Shown here: positions 36,877 to 46,212 of the stretch, in pieces
How positions within the stretch are numbered: the first letter of the stretch is position 1
How the letters are laid out: every line of letters begins with the position of its first letter
Assembly (NCBI RefSeq): GCF_000430725.1
Contig: NZ_KE387213.1
Coordinates: 1-64,000 of the forward strand
Reading direction: 5' to 3'
DNA: 64,000 bases
DNA from: Azohydromonas australica DSM 1124
Lineage (GTDB): Bacteria; Pseudomonadota; Gammaproteobacteria; Burkholderiales; Burkholderiaceae_C
Position numbers and translations under genes: made by a program
The notes under the pieces: generated by a model
Database searches by the model: none
Seen by the model: the letters and a program-made list of their open reading frames with translations, nothing else
Told to the model about the DNA's origin: nothing

Positions 36877-37284
36877 ATGAAACGGCTCGGCCGGATGGCG
36901 GTGTTGTGGCTGGCGCTGTGCAGCGGCGCGGCCTGGACGCAGCAGGAGACGGAAAGCCGCAGCGTCCCGCAGGCGTCCGACGCCGTGAAGTACCTCAGCG
37001 GCGGCGCCGGCGACGAGGAGCGTTCGCAGCTGATGGCGCAATGGCCGCAGTTCCCGCTGCTGATCGTCTTCAGTGCCGACGGCGGCGCCTACGCGGTCCC
37101 CGACAGCGTGCGCATCGCCAACGCCCAGGGCGCACCGCTGCTGGAGGTGGGCCAGGCCGGCCCGCTGCTGATGGTGAACCTGCCGCCCGGCGATTACCGC
37201 GTGCAAGCCCGCATCGGCGGGACGGCGCAGGAACGCAGCCTGCACCTGGGTTCACAGCCCCAGCGCCTGGACTGGCGCATGTAG
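36877..37284 (+). CDS. Secreted hypothetical protein with a beta-sandwich-like region
   Basis: This codes for 135 residues with a signal peptide (LGRMAVLWLALCSGAAW). The mature part ends in LLMVNLPPGDYRVQARIGGT, a segment typical of carboxypeptidase-regulatory-like (transthyretin-fold) domains. Such proteins are periplasmic, and their role is mostly unknown. It stands alone between rlpA and the UPF0149 gene, with a GGAGGTG site before the ATG. Confidence 0.75.
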   Translation: MKRLGRMAVLWLALCSGAAWTQQETESRSVPQASDAVKYLSGGAGDEERSQLMAQWPQFPLLIVFSADGGAYAVPDSVRIANAQGAPLLEVGQAGPLLMVNLPPGDYRVQARIGGTAQERSLHLGSQPQRLDWRM

Positions 37285-37315
37285 GCAAAACCGCGGGCGG
37301 CGCGCCCGGCCGGCC

Positions 37316-37348
37316 AAAAAAAACGCCCGCCCCTTGCGGGGAAGGCGC
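37316..37348 (-). terminator. Rho-independent terminator on the minus strand with no matching gene
   Basis: On the minus strand CGCC and CCCC pair with GGGG and GGCG around GCAA, followed by eight T residues (A run at 37316-37323). Genes on both sides run on the plus strand, so it may end a small RNA transcribed leftward from about 37430. Confidence 0.6.
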
Positions 37349-37476
37349 TTGAAGTCCTCGGAAAGGACGTCGTTGGGATCGGCAGACCGGACGCGCCGCA
37401 TGGCGGCCCGAGCAACATCGGCAATTTAGGCAAGCCCTGGCAGGACCATACCCCTGACACAAGGGACAATGCATCC

Positions 37477-38148
37477 ATGACCCCGCGTTCCGCCCCCGAA
37501 TTTTCCCCACTGGACGAGCGCGAGCTGGCCGAACTGGAGCAGTTGCTCGATGCGCTGCCCACGCCGCTGGAGCCGCTGGACGTGTCGATGACCGACGGCT
37601 ACCTGGTCGGCGTGCTGCTGCAGCCGCAGACCGTGCCCGCCGCGCAGTGGCTGCGCCACGTCACCGACGCCGATGGCCGCGAGGCCCCGCCCAGCGCTTC
37701 GCTGCAGCGGCTGCATGAGCTGGTGCGTCGCCGTCACGCCGAGCTGGAGCGCGCCATCGCGCAGCGCCAGTGGTTCGATCCCTGGGTGTGGGAGCTGGAC
37801 GAGGACGCCAGCCCCTCTGAGGCCGTGATGCCCTGGGTGGCCGGCTTCGCCACCGCCATGGAGTTCTTCCCCGCGCTCATGCGCCTCGACGGCCCCGCCC
37901 TGCTGGAGCCGCTGGCGCAGCTGTTCATGCACCTCGATCCCGAGGACCTGGAAGACGCTGACGACCTGCTGGCCGAGATCGAGACCCTGGAGCCGCCGTC
38001 CGACATGGCCGAGGCCGTGGAAATGCTGGTGCGTGCCAGCCTGCTGCTGGCCGACATCTCGCGCCCGCGCAAGGCCCAGCCGCCCGCACGCAAGACGGCC
38101 CGCCGCCCCGGCCCGCCGCCCGGACGCCGCCCGCCCCCGCGGCGCTGA
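37477..38148 (+). CDS. UPF0149/YecA family protein
   Basis: This codes for 223 residues. The core (LDALPTPLEPLDVSMTDGYL, then EAVMPWVAGFATAMEFFPAL) is the UPF0149 (YgfB/YecA) fold, which is all-helical. A low-complexity basic tail (Pro/Arg/Lys) follows in place of the SEC-C zinc motif seen in the paralogue at 42589-43374. Function unknown. The pair probably came from a duplication. Confidence 0.88.
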   Translation: MTPRSAPEFSPLDERELAELEQLLDALPTPLEPLDVSMTDGYLVGVLLQPQTVPAAQWLRHVTDADGREAPPSASLQRLHELVRRRHAELERAIAQRQWFDPWVWELDEDASPSEAVMPWVAGFATAMEFFPALMRLDGPALLEPLAQLFMHLDPEDLEDADDLLAEIETLEPPSDMAEAVEMLVRASLLLADISRPRKAQPPARKTARRPGPPPGRRPPPRR

Positions 38149-38188
38149 GCTTGATAACCCCACGTCCAGGCTGGACGCGGGACGCCTC

Positions 38189-39466
38189 TCACTGCACGGC
38201 GCCGAAGCAGCGCGCTGCGTGCAAGCCCAAGCCTTGCGCCACGCTGGCGAAGCGCTCGCCGCGCACGCTGCGCGCGGCCGGGAAGGCGGCGGCGATGCGA
38301 TCGGTCAGCGGCTTCAGCCCCGTGGAGCCGCCGGTGAAATAGAGCGCACCCACCTCGGCCGGCGCCACGCCGGCGCGGCGCACCGTCTCCACGGCCGCGT
38401 CGGCGATGCGCTGCAGGTCGGCGTCCAGCGCCTGCAGCGCCTGCGTTTCATCGAGTTCCGAGGCCAGGCCCGGCTCCAGCAGCGACAGGTCGATGCACGC
38501 GTGCCCCGAGTGCGCCACTTCGATCTTGGCGCCTTCCGCCAGCGAGCCCAGCGCATGACCCAGGTGATCCTGCACCACCTTCATCAGGCGCCGGTGCTGG
38601 AGCGGATCGGCGTAGAAGTCGCGCATGCCGCGCAGTTCCGCCACGCGCGGCGGGGTGTAGACGGTGTTGATCAGGTGCCAGGTGGCGAGGTCGAAATAGA
38701 CCTTGCTGGGCACCTCGCGCCCACTGGGACCCTGGCCGCGAAAGCCGCAGCACGGCAGCACCGCCAGCAGCTCGATGCGGCGATCGAAGTCGGTGCCCGC
38801 CACGTGCACGCCGTGGCTGGCCAGGATGTCGTCCTGCCGCTGCAGCCGCTCGCTGCGGCCGGGCCCCACGCGCACCAGCGAGAAGTCCGAGGTGCCGCCG
38901 CCGATGTCGGCCACCAGGACGAGCTCCTCGCGCTGCACGTTGCGCTCGTGGTCCAGCGCCGCGGCGATGGGCTCGTACTGGAACTGCAGCTCCTCGAAGC
39001 CCACCGAGCGCGCCGCCGCTTCCAGCGCGGCCTGCGCCGCGGCGTCGCGCCCGGCGTCCTCGTCCACGAAGAACACCGGCCGACCCAGCACCGCGCGGCG
39101 GACCGGGGCGCCCAGCTGGGTTTCCGCCTGCGCCTTGAGCCGGCGCAGGAAGGCGGCGATCACGTCCTGGTACTTCACGCGGTGGCCGGCGCCGATGTCG
39201 GTGTCCTGCGTCACCAGCGGCGAGCCCAGCACGCTCTTCATCGAGCGCATGAGCCGGCCGTCGAAGCCGTCCACGTAGGCCGCCAATGCGGCGCGGCCGT
39301 AGTGCAGCTCGGGCGGATGCGCCGAGTCCAGGTCCACCGCGTAGAACACGGCCGTGGGCATGGTGGGCTGGCTGCCCTCCAGCGCGACGAGCCGCGTGCC
39401 GCCGTCGCTGTCGGGCACGGCCACGGCGGAGTTGGAGGTGCCGAAATCGATGGCGCAGTAAGTCAT
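38189..39466 (-). CDS. yegD: YegD-like Hsp70 family protein
   Basis: This codes for 425 residues, only the nucleotide-binding part of an Hsp70. Phosphate loops are CAIDFGTSNSAVAV and LVADIGGGTSDFSLVRVG, and the adenosine part is YFTGGSTGLKPL. There is no substrate-binding domain, as in YegD. The role is unknown, possibly a chaperone-like ATPase. The ATG at 39466 is the natural start; an upstream GTG adds only three residues. Its end converges on the UPF0149 gene. Confidence 0.92.
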   Translation of the reverse strand: MTYCAIDFGTSNSAVAVPDSDGGTRLVALEGSQPTMPTAVFYAVDLDSAHPPELHYGRAALAAYVDGFDGRLMRSMKSVLGSPLVTQDTDIGAGHRVKYQDVIAAFLRRLKAQAETQLGAPVRRAVLGRPVFFVDEDAGRDAAAQAALEAAARSVGFEELQFQYEPIAAALDHERNVQREELVLVADIGGGTSDFSLVRVGPGRSERLQRQDDILASHGVHVAGTDFDRRIELLAVLPCCGFRGQGPSGREVPSKVYFDLATWHLINTVYTPPRVAELRGMRDFYADPLQHRRLMKVVQDHLGHALGSLAEGAKIEVAHSGHACIDLSLLEPGLASELDETQALQALDADLQRIADAAVETVRRAGVAPAEVGALYFTGGSTGLKPLTDRIAAAFPAARSVRGERFASVAQGLGLHAARCFGAVQ

Positions 39467-39589
39467 GGCACGCACGGCGCCCGGGGCGTCCGCGAAAAAA
39501 GGGCGGCATTGTAGGCGCGCCCCCTTTTCCCCTCCCGGCAGACCCCGTGCGCGCCCGCTGCAGCCCGGGTGCGCCTCAGGCTGATGCGC

Positions 39590-40198
39590 TTACGCAGCCA
39601 GCAGCTGCCACGCCACCGCCACCATCGCCAGCGCGACCAGGGCGTCGATGCAGCGCCAGGTGCGCGGCTGCGCCAAGCGCGGCGCCAGCACCGCGGCACC
39701 CGCGCCCAGCGCCGTGAACCACATCAGCGAGGCAGTGGCCGCCCCCGTCGCGAAGGCCCCGCGCTGCGCGTGCTGTGCGCCCAGCGCGCCGATGAGCAGC
39801 ACCGTGTCCAGCCACACGTGCGGGTTGAGCCAGGTCAGCGCCGCCGTGGTCAGCAGCACGGCGGCCCGTCCCTGCGTCGCGCCACCCGCGGCCAGGGCGC
39901 TGGTGCCGTTCCACGCCCGGCGTGCCGCCTGGGCGCCAAACCACAGCAGGTAGGCGGCACCGGCCCAGCGCAGCGGCGCCATCAGCGCCGGCGCGGCCTG
40001 CAGCACCTGGCCCAGGCCGAACACGCCCGCGAACACCAGCAGCGCGTCCGACACCGCGCACAGCGCCACCACTGGCGCCACGTGCGCGCGCAGCAGGCCT
40101 TGGCGCAGCACGAAGGCGTTCTGCGCACCGATAGCGACGATCAGGCCCGCCATGGAGGCCCAACCCTGGAGGAAAGCGGAGGAAGCGTTGGAAGACAT
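39590..40198 (-). CDS. argO: LysE-family arginine exporter ArgO
   Basis: This codes for 202 residues with about six membrane segments. The N-terminal GLIVAIGAQNAFVLRQGLLR and the WLNPHVWLDTVLLIG segment are diagnostic of LysE/ArgO. It exports basic amino acids. It is divergent from the argP-like regulator gene across 74 bases, the standard arrangement in which ArgP activates argO. Confidence 0.94.
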   Translation of the reverse strand: MSSNASSAFLQGWASMAGLIVAIGAQNAFVLRQGLLRAHVAPVVALCAVSDALLVFAGVFGLGQVLQAAPALMAPLRWAGAAYLLWFGAQAARRAWNGTSALAAGGATQGRAAVLLTTAALTWLNPHVWLDTVLLIGALGAQHAQRGAFATGAATASLMWFTALGAGAAVLAPRLAQPRTWRCIDALVALAMVAVAWQLLAA

Positions 40199-40272
40199 GG
40201 GCGCGATTGTGTTCAGCCGCTTCCAGTACATGAACAATCTTTAAAACTTGTGCGACTTCATCAGCAACACTT

Positions 40273-41181
40273 ATGAAAGACCTGGACACGGCCGCGCTCG
40301 ATTGCCTGGCGGCGCTGGCGGACGAGGGCAGCTTCGAGCGCGCGGCGCAGCGCCTGGCCGTCACGCAGTCGGCGGTGTCACAGCGGCTGCGGGCACTGGA
40401 GGCGCAGTTGGGCCGGCCGCTGGTGGTGCGCGCGCGCCCGCTGCGCCTGACGCCGGCCGGGCGCGTGCTGCTGCGGCTGGCGCGCCAGTGGCAGGCCTTG
40501 CGCGTGGACGCCTCGGCCGAGCTGGGCCTGCCGCTGCCGCAGCTGAAAGTGCCCATTGCGGTCAATGCCGACAGCCTGGCCACCTGGGTGCTGCCGGCGC
40601 TGGACCCGCTGGTGCGGCAGCACCCGTCCCTGGCGCTGGAGCTGGTGGTGGACGACCAGGACTTCACGCACGAGTGGCTGCGCGACGGCTCGGTGCTGGG
40701 CTGCGTGAGCGCGCTGAGCGAACCGCTGCGCGGCTGCAGCGTGCGCCCGCTGGGCCTGATGCCCTACAGCGCCGTGGCCAGCCCGGAGTTCGTGCGCCGG
40801 CACCTGCCGCAAGGCCTGCACGAAGGCAACTTCGCGCAACTGCCCTTCCTGGTGTTCAACCGCAAGGACGCCATGCCGACGCGCTGGGTGGAGTTGGCGC
40901 TGGGCCTGCGTGCGCCGCGGCTGCTGGAGCGTCACGTGCCGGCCAGCGAGCCCTACATGCGCGCGGCGATGATGGGCTGGGGCATCGGCGTGCTGCCGCT
41001 GCTGCAGGCGCGCGCGGCGCTGGACAGCGGCGAGCTGCTGGAGCTGCGCCCGGCGCTGCGGGTGCCGCTGGCGCTGTACTGGCACCAGTGGGCGCTGGAG
41101 GGCTCGCAGGGCACGCCGCCGCTGCTGGACCGCATCGGCCAGGCACTGGAGGCGCATGCGCGGCAGGTGCTGGAGCGCTAG
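40273..41181 (+). CDS. argP: LysR-family regulator ArgP (IciA)
   Basis: This codes for 302 residues. The winged helix (DCLAALADEGSFERAAQRLA, VTQSAVSQRLRALE) and the effector domain fit ArgP. ArgP responds to arginine and lysine and controls argO. The divergent pairing with argO supports the assignment. The shared 74-base gap should hold its binding site. Confidence 0.93.
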   Translation: MKDLDTAALDCLAALADEGSFERAAQRLAVTQSAVSQRLRALEAQLGRPLVVRARPLRLTPAGRVLLRLARQWQALRVDASAELGLPLPQLKVPIAVNADSLATWVLPALDPLVRQHPSLALELVVDDQDFTHEWLRDGSVLGCVSALSEPLRGCSVRPLGLMPYSAVASPEFVRRHLPQGLHEGNFAQLPFLVFNRKDAMPTRWVELALGLRAPRLLERHVPASEPYMRAAMMGWGIGVLPLLQARAALDSGELLELRPALRVPLALYWHQWALEGSQGTPPLLDRIGQALEAHARQVLER

Positions 41182-41211
41182 GCCGCGCAGCGCGGCTGCC
41201 GCACAAAAGCA

Positions 41212-41234
41212 AATGCCGGCGCGGAGCCGGCATT
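41212..41234. terminator. Hairpin terminator between argP and the UspA gene
   Basis: AATGCCGGC (41212-41220) pairs with GCCGGCATT (41226-41234) around GCGGA. On the minus strand T-rich sequence follows (TTTGCTTTT), so it mainly serves the uspA-like gene, 56 bases away. Confidence 0.8.
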
Positions 41235-41289
41235 CAGGCGCGGCGCAGGGCCGCTCATGGGAGCGGAGCCCTGCGCGGGCAGCGGGCGC

Positions 41290-41712
41290 TCAGCGCACCA
41301 GCAGCACGGGCGTCTTGCAGTGCGCCATGACCTTGGTGGTCACGGAGCCCATCACCAGGTTGCCCAGGGCGCTGTGGCCGTGCGAGCCCATGATGAGCAG
41401 GTCGTACTTGCCCTTGTCGGCCAGGCCGGCGATGTGGTCGGCGGCGTGGCCCACCTTGCTGACGTAGTCGATCTCGACGCCCTTGTTCTTGAAGAACGTG
41501 CGGATGGGCTTGAACACCTTCTCGGACTCGCTCTCGTAGTAGGACTTGACCACGTCCTTGTCCAGCGCGGCGGCGGCGCGCGGCGGCACCGCGGGCACCA
41601 CGTGCAGCAGCGTGTACCGGTGCGCGCCGGAGAGCCATTCCTCGTGCTCCGCCAGGTAAGCCAGCATGTGCTTGGTATAGGGGCTGCCGTCTACGGGAAC
41701 GAGGATCTTCAT
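41290..41712 (-). CDS. Universal stress protein, UspA family
   Basis: This codes for 140 residues. MKILVPVDGSPYTKHMLAYL opens the fold, and the ATP-binding pattern G-2x-G-9x-G(S/T) is present in MGSHGHSALGNLVMGSVT near the C-terminus. It is therefore an ATP-binding type UspA. These proteins help survival during growth arrest. It is transcribed toward the argP gene, with its own hairpin terminator. Confidence 0.94.
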   Translation of the reverse strand: MKILVPVDGSPYTKHMLAYLAEHEEWLSGAHRYTLLHVVPAVPPRAAAALDKDVVKSYYESESEKVFKPIRTFFKNKGVEIDYVSKVGHAADHIAGLADKGKYDLLIMGSHGHSALGNLVMGSVTTKVMAHCKTPVLLVR

Positions 41713-41802
41713 GGGGTGAGCCTTCCAGTTTGTTGCTGAGAGGTGTGCAGTTTCGCACGCGCCCTCCGGCCGCCCTTGTCCAACGTCAAGGCGGCCGGCG
41801 GC

Positions 41803-42579
41803 TCAGAGCTCGATCAGGCGCAGGGGCTCGAAGCCCTCGGGCTCGCCCTTGTCCGCGGCGCCGCGCGCCTGGCACACCACGCGCGTGCGGCGGCCGTCCG
41901 CGTGCTCGACGACGTAGTCGTGGCGGCGGTGCACGTGGCCGTGCAGCCACAGGTCCACGCCGGGGAAGAGGTCGTCATCGGCGTTGCAGAAGCTGGCGGT
42001 GCTGGCCTGGCGGCCGTAGCGCGGGTCGGCGCTGCGCAGGCTGGGAGCAAAGTGCGTCACCACCACCGTGGCGTCCCAGCGGTCCTGCGCCGGCTCGGCC
42101 AGCTCCTGTTCCAGCCATTGCCGGCACCGCAGCCCTTCCTCGCGCACCGCCGCGGCGTCGAAGAGCGCGCCGCCGCGGGTGGACTGCTGCACCCGCGCGA
42201 AGTAGCCGCCCGCGCGCTGCGCCTTGACGCGCTGCGCGGCGCCGAAGACCTCGAAGTCGCTCCAGCGCACCGTGCCCACGAAGCGCACGCGCCGCCCGTC
42301 GGCGGCGGTCCAGACCAGGCGCTCGCGCTCCAGCAGCCGAAAGTTCAGCTCGGCACAGCGCGCGCGCAGCGCGGCCCAGGCCTCGTCCATGTCGCGGCGG
42401 TCGAACTCGTGGTTGCCGGCCACGAACAGCACCGGCACCGGCCAGTGGGCGAACAGCTCCAGCCCCTTCCAGCGGCTGTCGATGTCGCCGGCCAGCACCA
42501 GCAGCTCCGCGCCCGGCGCGGGCTCGGGCGTGAAGCTCTCGGTTTCGAGATGCAGATCCGACAGCAGCTGCAGGCGCAT
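41803..42579 (-). CDS. Calcineurin-like metallophosphoesterase
   Basis: This codes for 258 residues. The metal motifs are in order: SDLHLE (DxH), LAGDID (GD), VAGNHEFD (GNHE), VTHFAPS and LWLHGHVH (GHxH). It is a cytoplasmic phosphoesterase of unknown substrate. It follows the UPF0149 gene by 9 bases on the same strand, suggesting one transcript. Confidence 0.92.
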   Translation of the reverse strand: MRLQLLSDLHLETESFTPEPAPGAELLVLAGDIDSRWKGLELFAHWPVPVLFVAGNHEFDRRDMDEAWAALRARCAELNFRLLERERLVWTAADGRRVRFVGTVRWSDFEVFGAAQRVKAQRAGGYFARVQQSTRGGALFDAAAVREEGLRCRQWLEQELAEPAQDRWDATVVVTHFAPSLRSADPRYGRQASTASFCNADDDLFPGVDLWLHGHVHRRHDYVVEHADGRRTRVVCQARGAADKGEPEGFEPLRLIEL

Positions 42580-42588
42580 GCGTTCAGC

Positions 42589-43374
<786 letters not shown>

Positions 43375-43390
43375 GGGCGGAATTGTCGGC

Positions 43391-43429
43391 CATGGCGCCG
43401 ACCCGCCCCGAGGCAGGGCCGGCGCCATG
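43391..43429. repeat. Perfect 10-bp inverted repeat before the yecA-like gene
   Basis: CATGGCGCCG (43391-43400) and CGGCGCCATG (43420-43429) flank a 19-base GC-rich loop. It lies upstream of the yecA-like start and beside the pckG terminator. Could be an operator or an mRNA hairpin. Confidence 0.55.
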
Positions 43430-43460
43430 AAAAGGAAAAGGCCCGCGCGGGGCGGGCCTT
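43429..43460 (-). terminator. Rho-independent terminator after pckG
   Basis: AAGGCCCGC (43438-43446) pairs with GCGGGCCTT (43452-43460). On the minus strand TTTTCCTTTTC follows. It lies 23 bases beyond the pckG stop codon. Confidence 0.85.
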
Positions 43461-43482
43461 CACGCAGCGGCGCTGACGGGCG

Positions 43483-45351
43483 TCAGGCCGTCAGGTGCTT
43501 CTCCAGGCGGGCCTTGGCTTCGGCCAGCTCGGCAGGCAGGTGGCTCTTGAGCAGGTCGAACAGCTCGTCGTGCAGCTTGATCTCGTGCAGCCAAGCGTCG
43601 CGGTCGATGCTGGTGACGCTCTTGAACTGCTCGGCCGAGAAGTCCAGGCCGGTCCAGTTCAGGTCCTCGTAGCGCGGCGTGGTGCCGAACAGGTGCTCCT
43701 CGCCCTGGGGCGCGGTGCCTTCGACGCGGCCCAGGATCCACTGCAGCACGCGCATGTTCTCGCCGTAGCCCGGCCAGGTGAACTTGCCGTCGGCGCCCTT
43801 GCGGAACCAGTTGACGCAGAAGATGCCCGGCAGCTTCGCGCCCTGCTCCTGCAGCTTGCTGCCCAGGTTCAGCCAGTGCTTGAAGTAGGCGCCCATGTGG
43901 TAGCCGGCGAAGGGCAGCATCGCGAACGGATCGCGGCGCACCACGCCTTGCTGGCCGGCGGCGGCGGCGGTGGTCTCGCTGCCCATGGTGGCGGCCATGT
44001 ACACGCCCTCGACCCAGTCACGCGCCTCGGTCACCAACGGCACCGTGGTGGAGCGGCGGCCGCCGAAGATGAAGGCGTCGATGACCACGCCCTCGGGGTT
44101 GTCCCACTCGGGGTCCAGCACCGGGTTGTTGGTGGCGGCCACCGTGAAGCGCGCGTTCGGGTGCGCGGCCTTGCGGCCGGTTTCCTTGGCGATCTGCGGC
44201 GTCCAGTCCTGGCCCTGCCAGTCGATCAGATGCGCCGGGGCCTCGTCGGTCATGCCTTCCCACCACACGTCGCCGTCGTCGGTCAGGGCGACGTTCGTGA
44301 AGATCACGTCGCGCTGCAGCGAGTCCATGCAGTTGGGGTTGGTCTTGCTGTTGGTGCCCGGGGCCACGCCGAAGTAGCCGGCTTCGGGGTTGATCGCGCG
44401 CAGCTTGCCGTCGGCGGTGGGCTTGATCCAGGCGATGTCGTCACCGATGGTGGTGACCTTCCAGCCCTCGAAGCCCGCCGGCGGCACCAGCATCGCGAAG
44501 TTGGTCTTGCCGCAGGCGCTGGGGAAGGCAGCGGCCACGTGGTGCTTCTTGCCCGCCGGATCGGTCACGCCCAGCACCAGCATGTGCTCGGCCAGCCAGC
44601 CCTCGTCGCGGCCCATGTTGGAGGCGATGCGCAGCGCGAAGCACTTCTTGCCCAGCAGCGCGTTGCCGCCGTAGCCCGAGCCGTAGGACCAGATCTCGCG
44701 CGTGGCGGGGTAGTGGACGATGTACTTGGTCTTGTTGCAGGGCCAGGCCACGTCCTGCTGGCCTTCGGCCAGCGGCGCGCCCACGGTGTGCACGCAGGGC
44801 ACGAACTCGCCGTCCTCGCCCAGCAGCTCCAGCACGCGCTTGCCCATGCGGGTCATGATGCGCATGTTCACGGCCACGTAGGGGCTGTCGGAGAGCTCCA
44901 CGCCCAGCTGGCTGATGGGCGAGCCCAGCGGGCCCATGGAGAAGGGGACCACGTACAGCGTGCGGCCGCGCATGGCGCCGCGGAACAGCGCGTTCTCGCC
45001 GGTCTGCAGCAGGGCGCGCATCTCGGCCGGGGCCATCCAGTTGTTGGTCGGGCCGGCGCCTTCTGCCGTCTCGGAGCAGATGAAGGTGCGGTCCTCGACA
45101 CGGGCCACGTCGCTCGGGTCGCTGCACGCCAGGTAGCTGTTGGCGCGCTTGGCCGGGTTCAGGCGCTTCATGGTGCCGCCATCCACCAGCTGCTGGCACA
45201 GACGGTCGTACTCCTCCTGCGAGCCGTCGCACCAGTACACGTCACGCGCTTCGGTCAGGGCTGCGATCTCGGCGACCCAGGCGACCAGACGGTTATGACG
45301 GACATAAGCGGGGACGTTCAAGCGCAAGCCTTCCATGGCGGGTTGGTTCAT
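43483..45351 (-). CDS. pckG: Phosphoenolpyruvate carboxykinase (GTP)
   Basis: This codes for 622 residues, the length of GTP-type enzymes. The kinase-1 (P-loop) segment is FPSACGKTNFAML, with GDDIAWI and the downstream NFRKG-type part in WFRKGADGKFTWPGYGEN. It converts oxaloacetate and GTP to phosphoenolpyruvate and carbon dioxide in gluconeogenesis. It is a single gene with its own terminator, and its promoter must lie in the 316-base gap upstream. Confidence 0.97.
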   Translation of the reverse strand: MNQPAMEGLRLNVPAYVRHNRLVAWVAEIAALTEARDVYWCDGSQEEYDRLCQQLVDGGTMKRLNPAKRANSYLACSDPSDVARVEDRTFICSETAEGAGPTNNWMAPAEMRALLQTGENALFRGAMRGRTLYVVPFSMGPLGSPISQLGVELSDSPYVAVNMRIMTRMGKRVLELLGEDGEFVPCVHTVGAPLAEGQQDVAWPCNKTKYIVHYPATREIWSYGSGYGGNALLGKKCFALRIASNMGRDEGWLAEHMLVLGVTDPAGKKHHVAAAFPSACGKTNFAMLVPPAGFEGWKVTTIGDDIAWIKPTADGKLRAINPEAGYFGVAPGTNSKTNPNCMDSLQRDVIFTNVALTDDGDVWWEGMTDEAPAHLIDWQGQDWTPQIAKETGRKAAHPNARFTVAATNNPVLDPEWDNPEGVVIDAFIFGGRRSTTVPLVTEARDWVEGVYMAATMGSETTAAAAGQQGVVRRDPFAMLPFAGYHMGAYFKHWLNLGSKLQEQGAKLPGIFCVNWFRKGADGKFTWPGYGENMRVLQWILGRVEGTAPQGEEHLFGTTPRYEDLNWTGLDFSAEQFKSVTSIDRDAWLHEIKLHDELFDLLKSHLPAELAEAKARLEKHLTA

Positions 45352-45667
45352 GAGAACTCCGATCTAAAGAGAGAAAGACGGCATTGGGTCAACCTCGCCC
45401 TCGTCGCAAGGTAGGCCAAATACCGTCGGGCTGTGCGTAGCGCTCTGGATCGCAGAGGCGGTTTCACCCAGGTACGGCCTTCGATACCAAGCCGCCGGGC
45501 GTGCAGTGTGGCGGCAGTGTAATGGCGTGGTAACTGCCCAATCCCTGGGATAGCGCAAGCTTGGTGCATGAGCGGAGAACAGTCGTGGGGTCTTTCACGC
45601 CGGGGAGGAACAGCAGGCAAGCGACATGCCGTGATGCAATTCCGACATCGGCACCCAACTTTTTGCG
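45352..45667. other. Intergenic region between pckG and the MOSC gene
   Basis: The two genes are divergent, so both promoters lie here. I see no clear repeat, terminator or small gene. Short open frames across it show no ribosome binding site or conserved pattern. Confidence 0.5.
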
Positions 45668-46201
45668 ATGCAGCTCCTGAGCCTGAACACCCTGACCCTC
45701 TCCCCCGACGGCACGCCCGCCCCGCGCCGCCAGCCCGCAGCCGACGCCCGCAGCGTCGAGCGCTACGGCATCGAGGACGAGCCGCCCGCGGCCACGCCCG
45801 CCTGCGCCCTGTTCGCCTATCCCTTCGAGCACTACCCGCTGTGGCAGACGCTGCGCGCCCAGGCCCGCGCCGCCGAGTGGGGCGAAGCGCTGCCCTACGG
45901 CGCGCTGGGCGAAGCGCTGACGCTCCAGGGCCTGCTGGAAGCCCAGGCCTGCGTGGGCGACGTGCTGGTGTTCGACAGCGGCTGCGAGCTGGCGGTGAGC
46001 GAGCCCCACCTGCCCAGCCCCACCCTCGACGCCGCCCTGGGCTTCAAGCACGCGGCGCGGATGATGTGGCAGTCGGGCCTGTGCGGCTTTCACCTGGGCG
46101 TGCGCATCGGCGGCACGCTGCGCAGCGGCGACCGTTTCACCCTGCGTCCCGGTCCGCGCGAGGTGAACATCGCCGACCTCTTCCGCGCCCGGCGCGGCTG
46201 A
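45668..46201 (+). CDS. MOSC domain protein
   Basis: This codes for 177 residues. ARAAEWGEALPYGALGEALT, GLLEAQACVGDVLVFDSGCE and LAVSEPHLPSPTL follow the MOSC beta-domain pattern of molybdenum-cofactor sulfurase C-termini and YiiM. These proteins often act as sulfur carriers or in detoxifying N-hydroxylated bases. The usual metal-linked cysteine is not obvious at the end of the QVS-P motif. Specific function unknown. It converges on the AbrB-type gene. Confidence 0.8.
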   Translation: MQLLSLNTLTLSPDGTPAPRRQPAADARSVERYGIEDEPPAATPACALFAYPFEHYPLWQTLRAQARAAEWGEALPYGALGEALTLQGLLEAQACVGDVLVFDSGCELAVSEPHLPSPTLDAALGFKHAARMMWQSGLCGFHLGVRIGGTLRSGDRFTLRPGPREVNIADLFRARRG

Positions 46202-46212
46202 GGCCCTCACCT

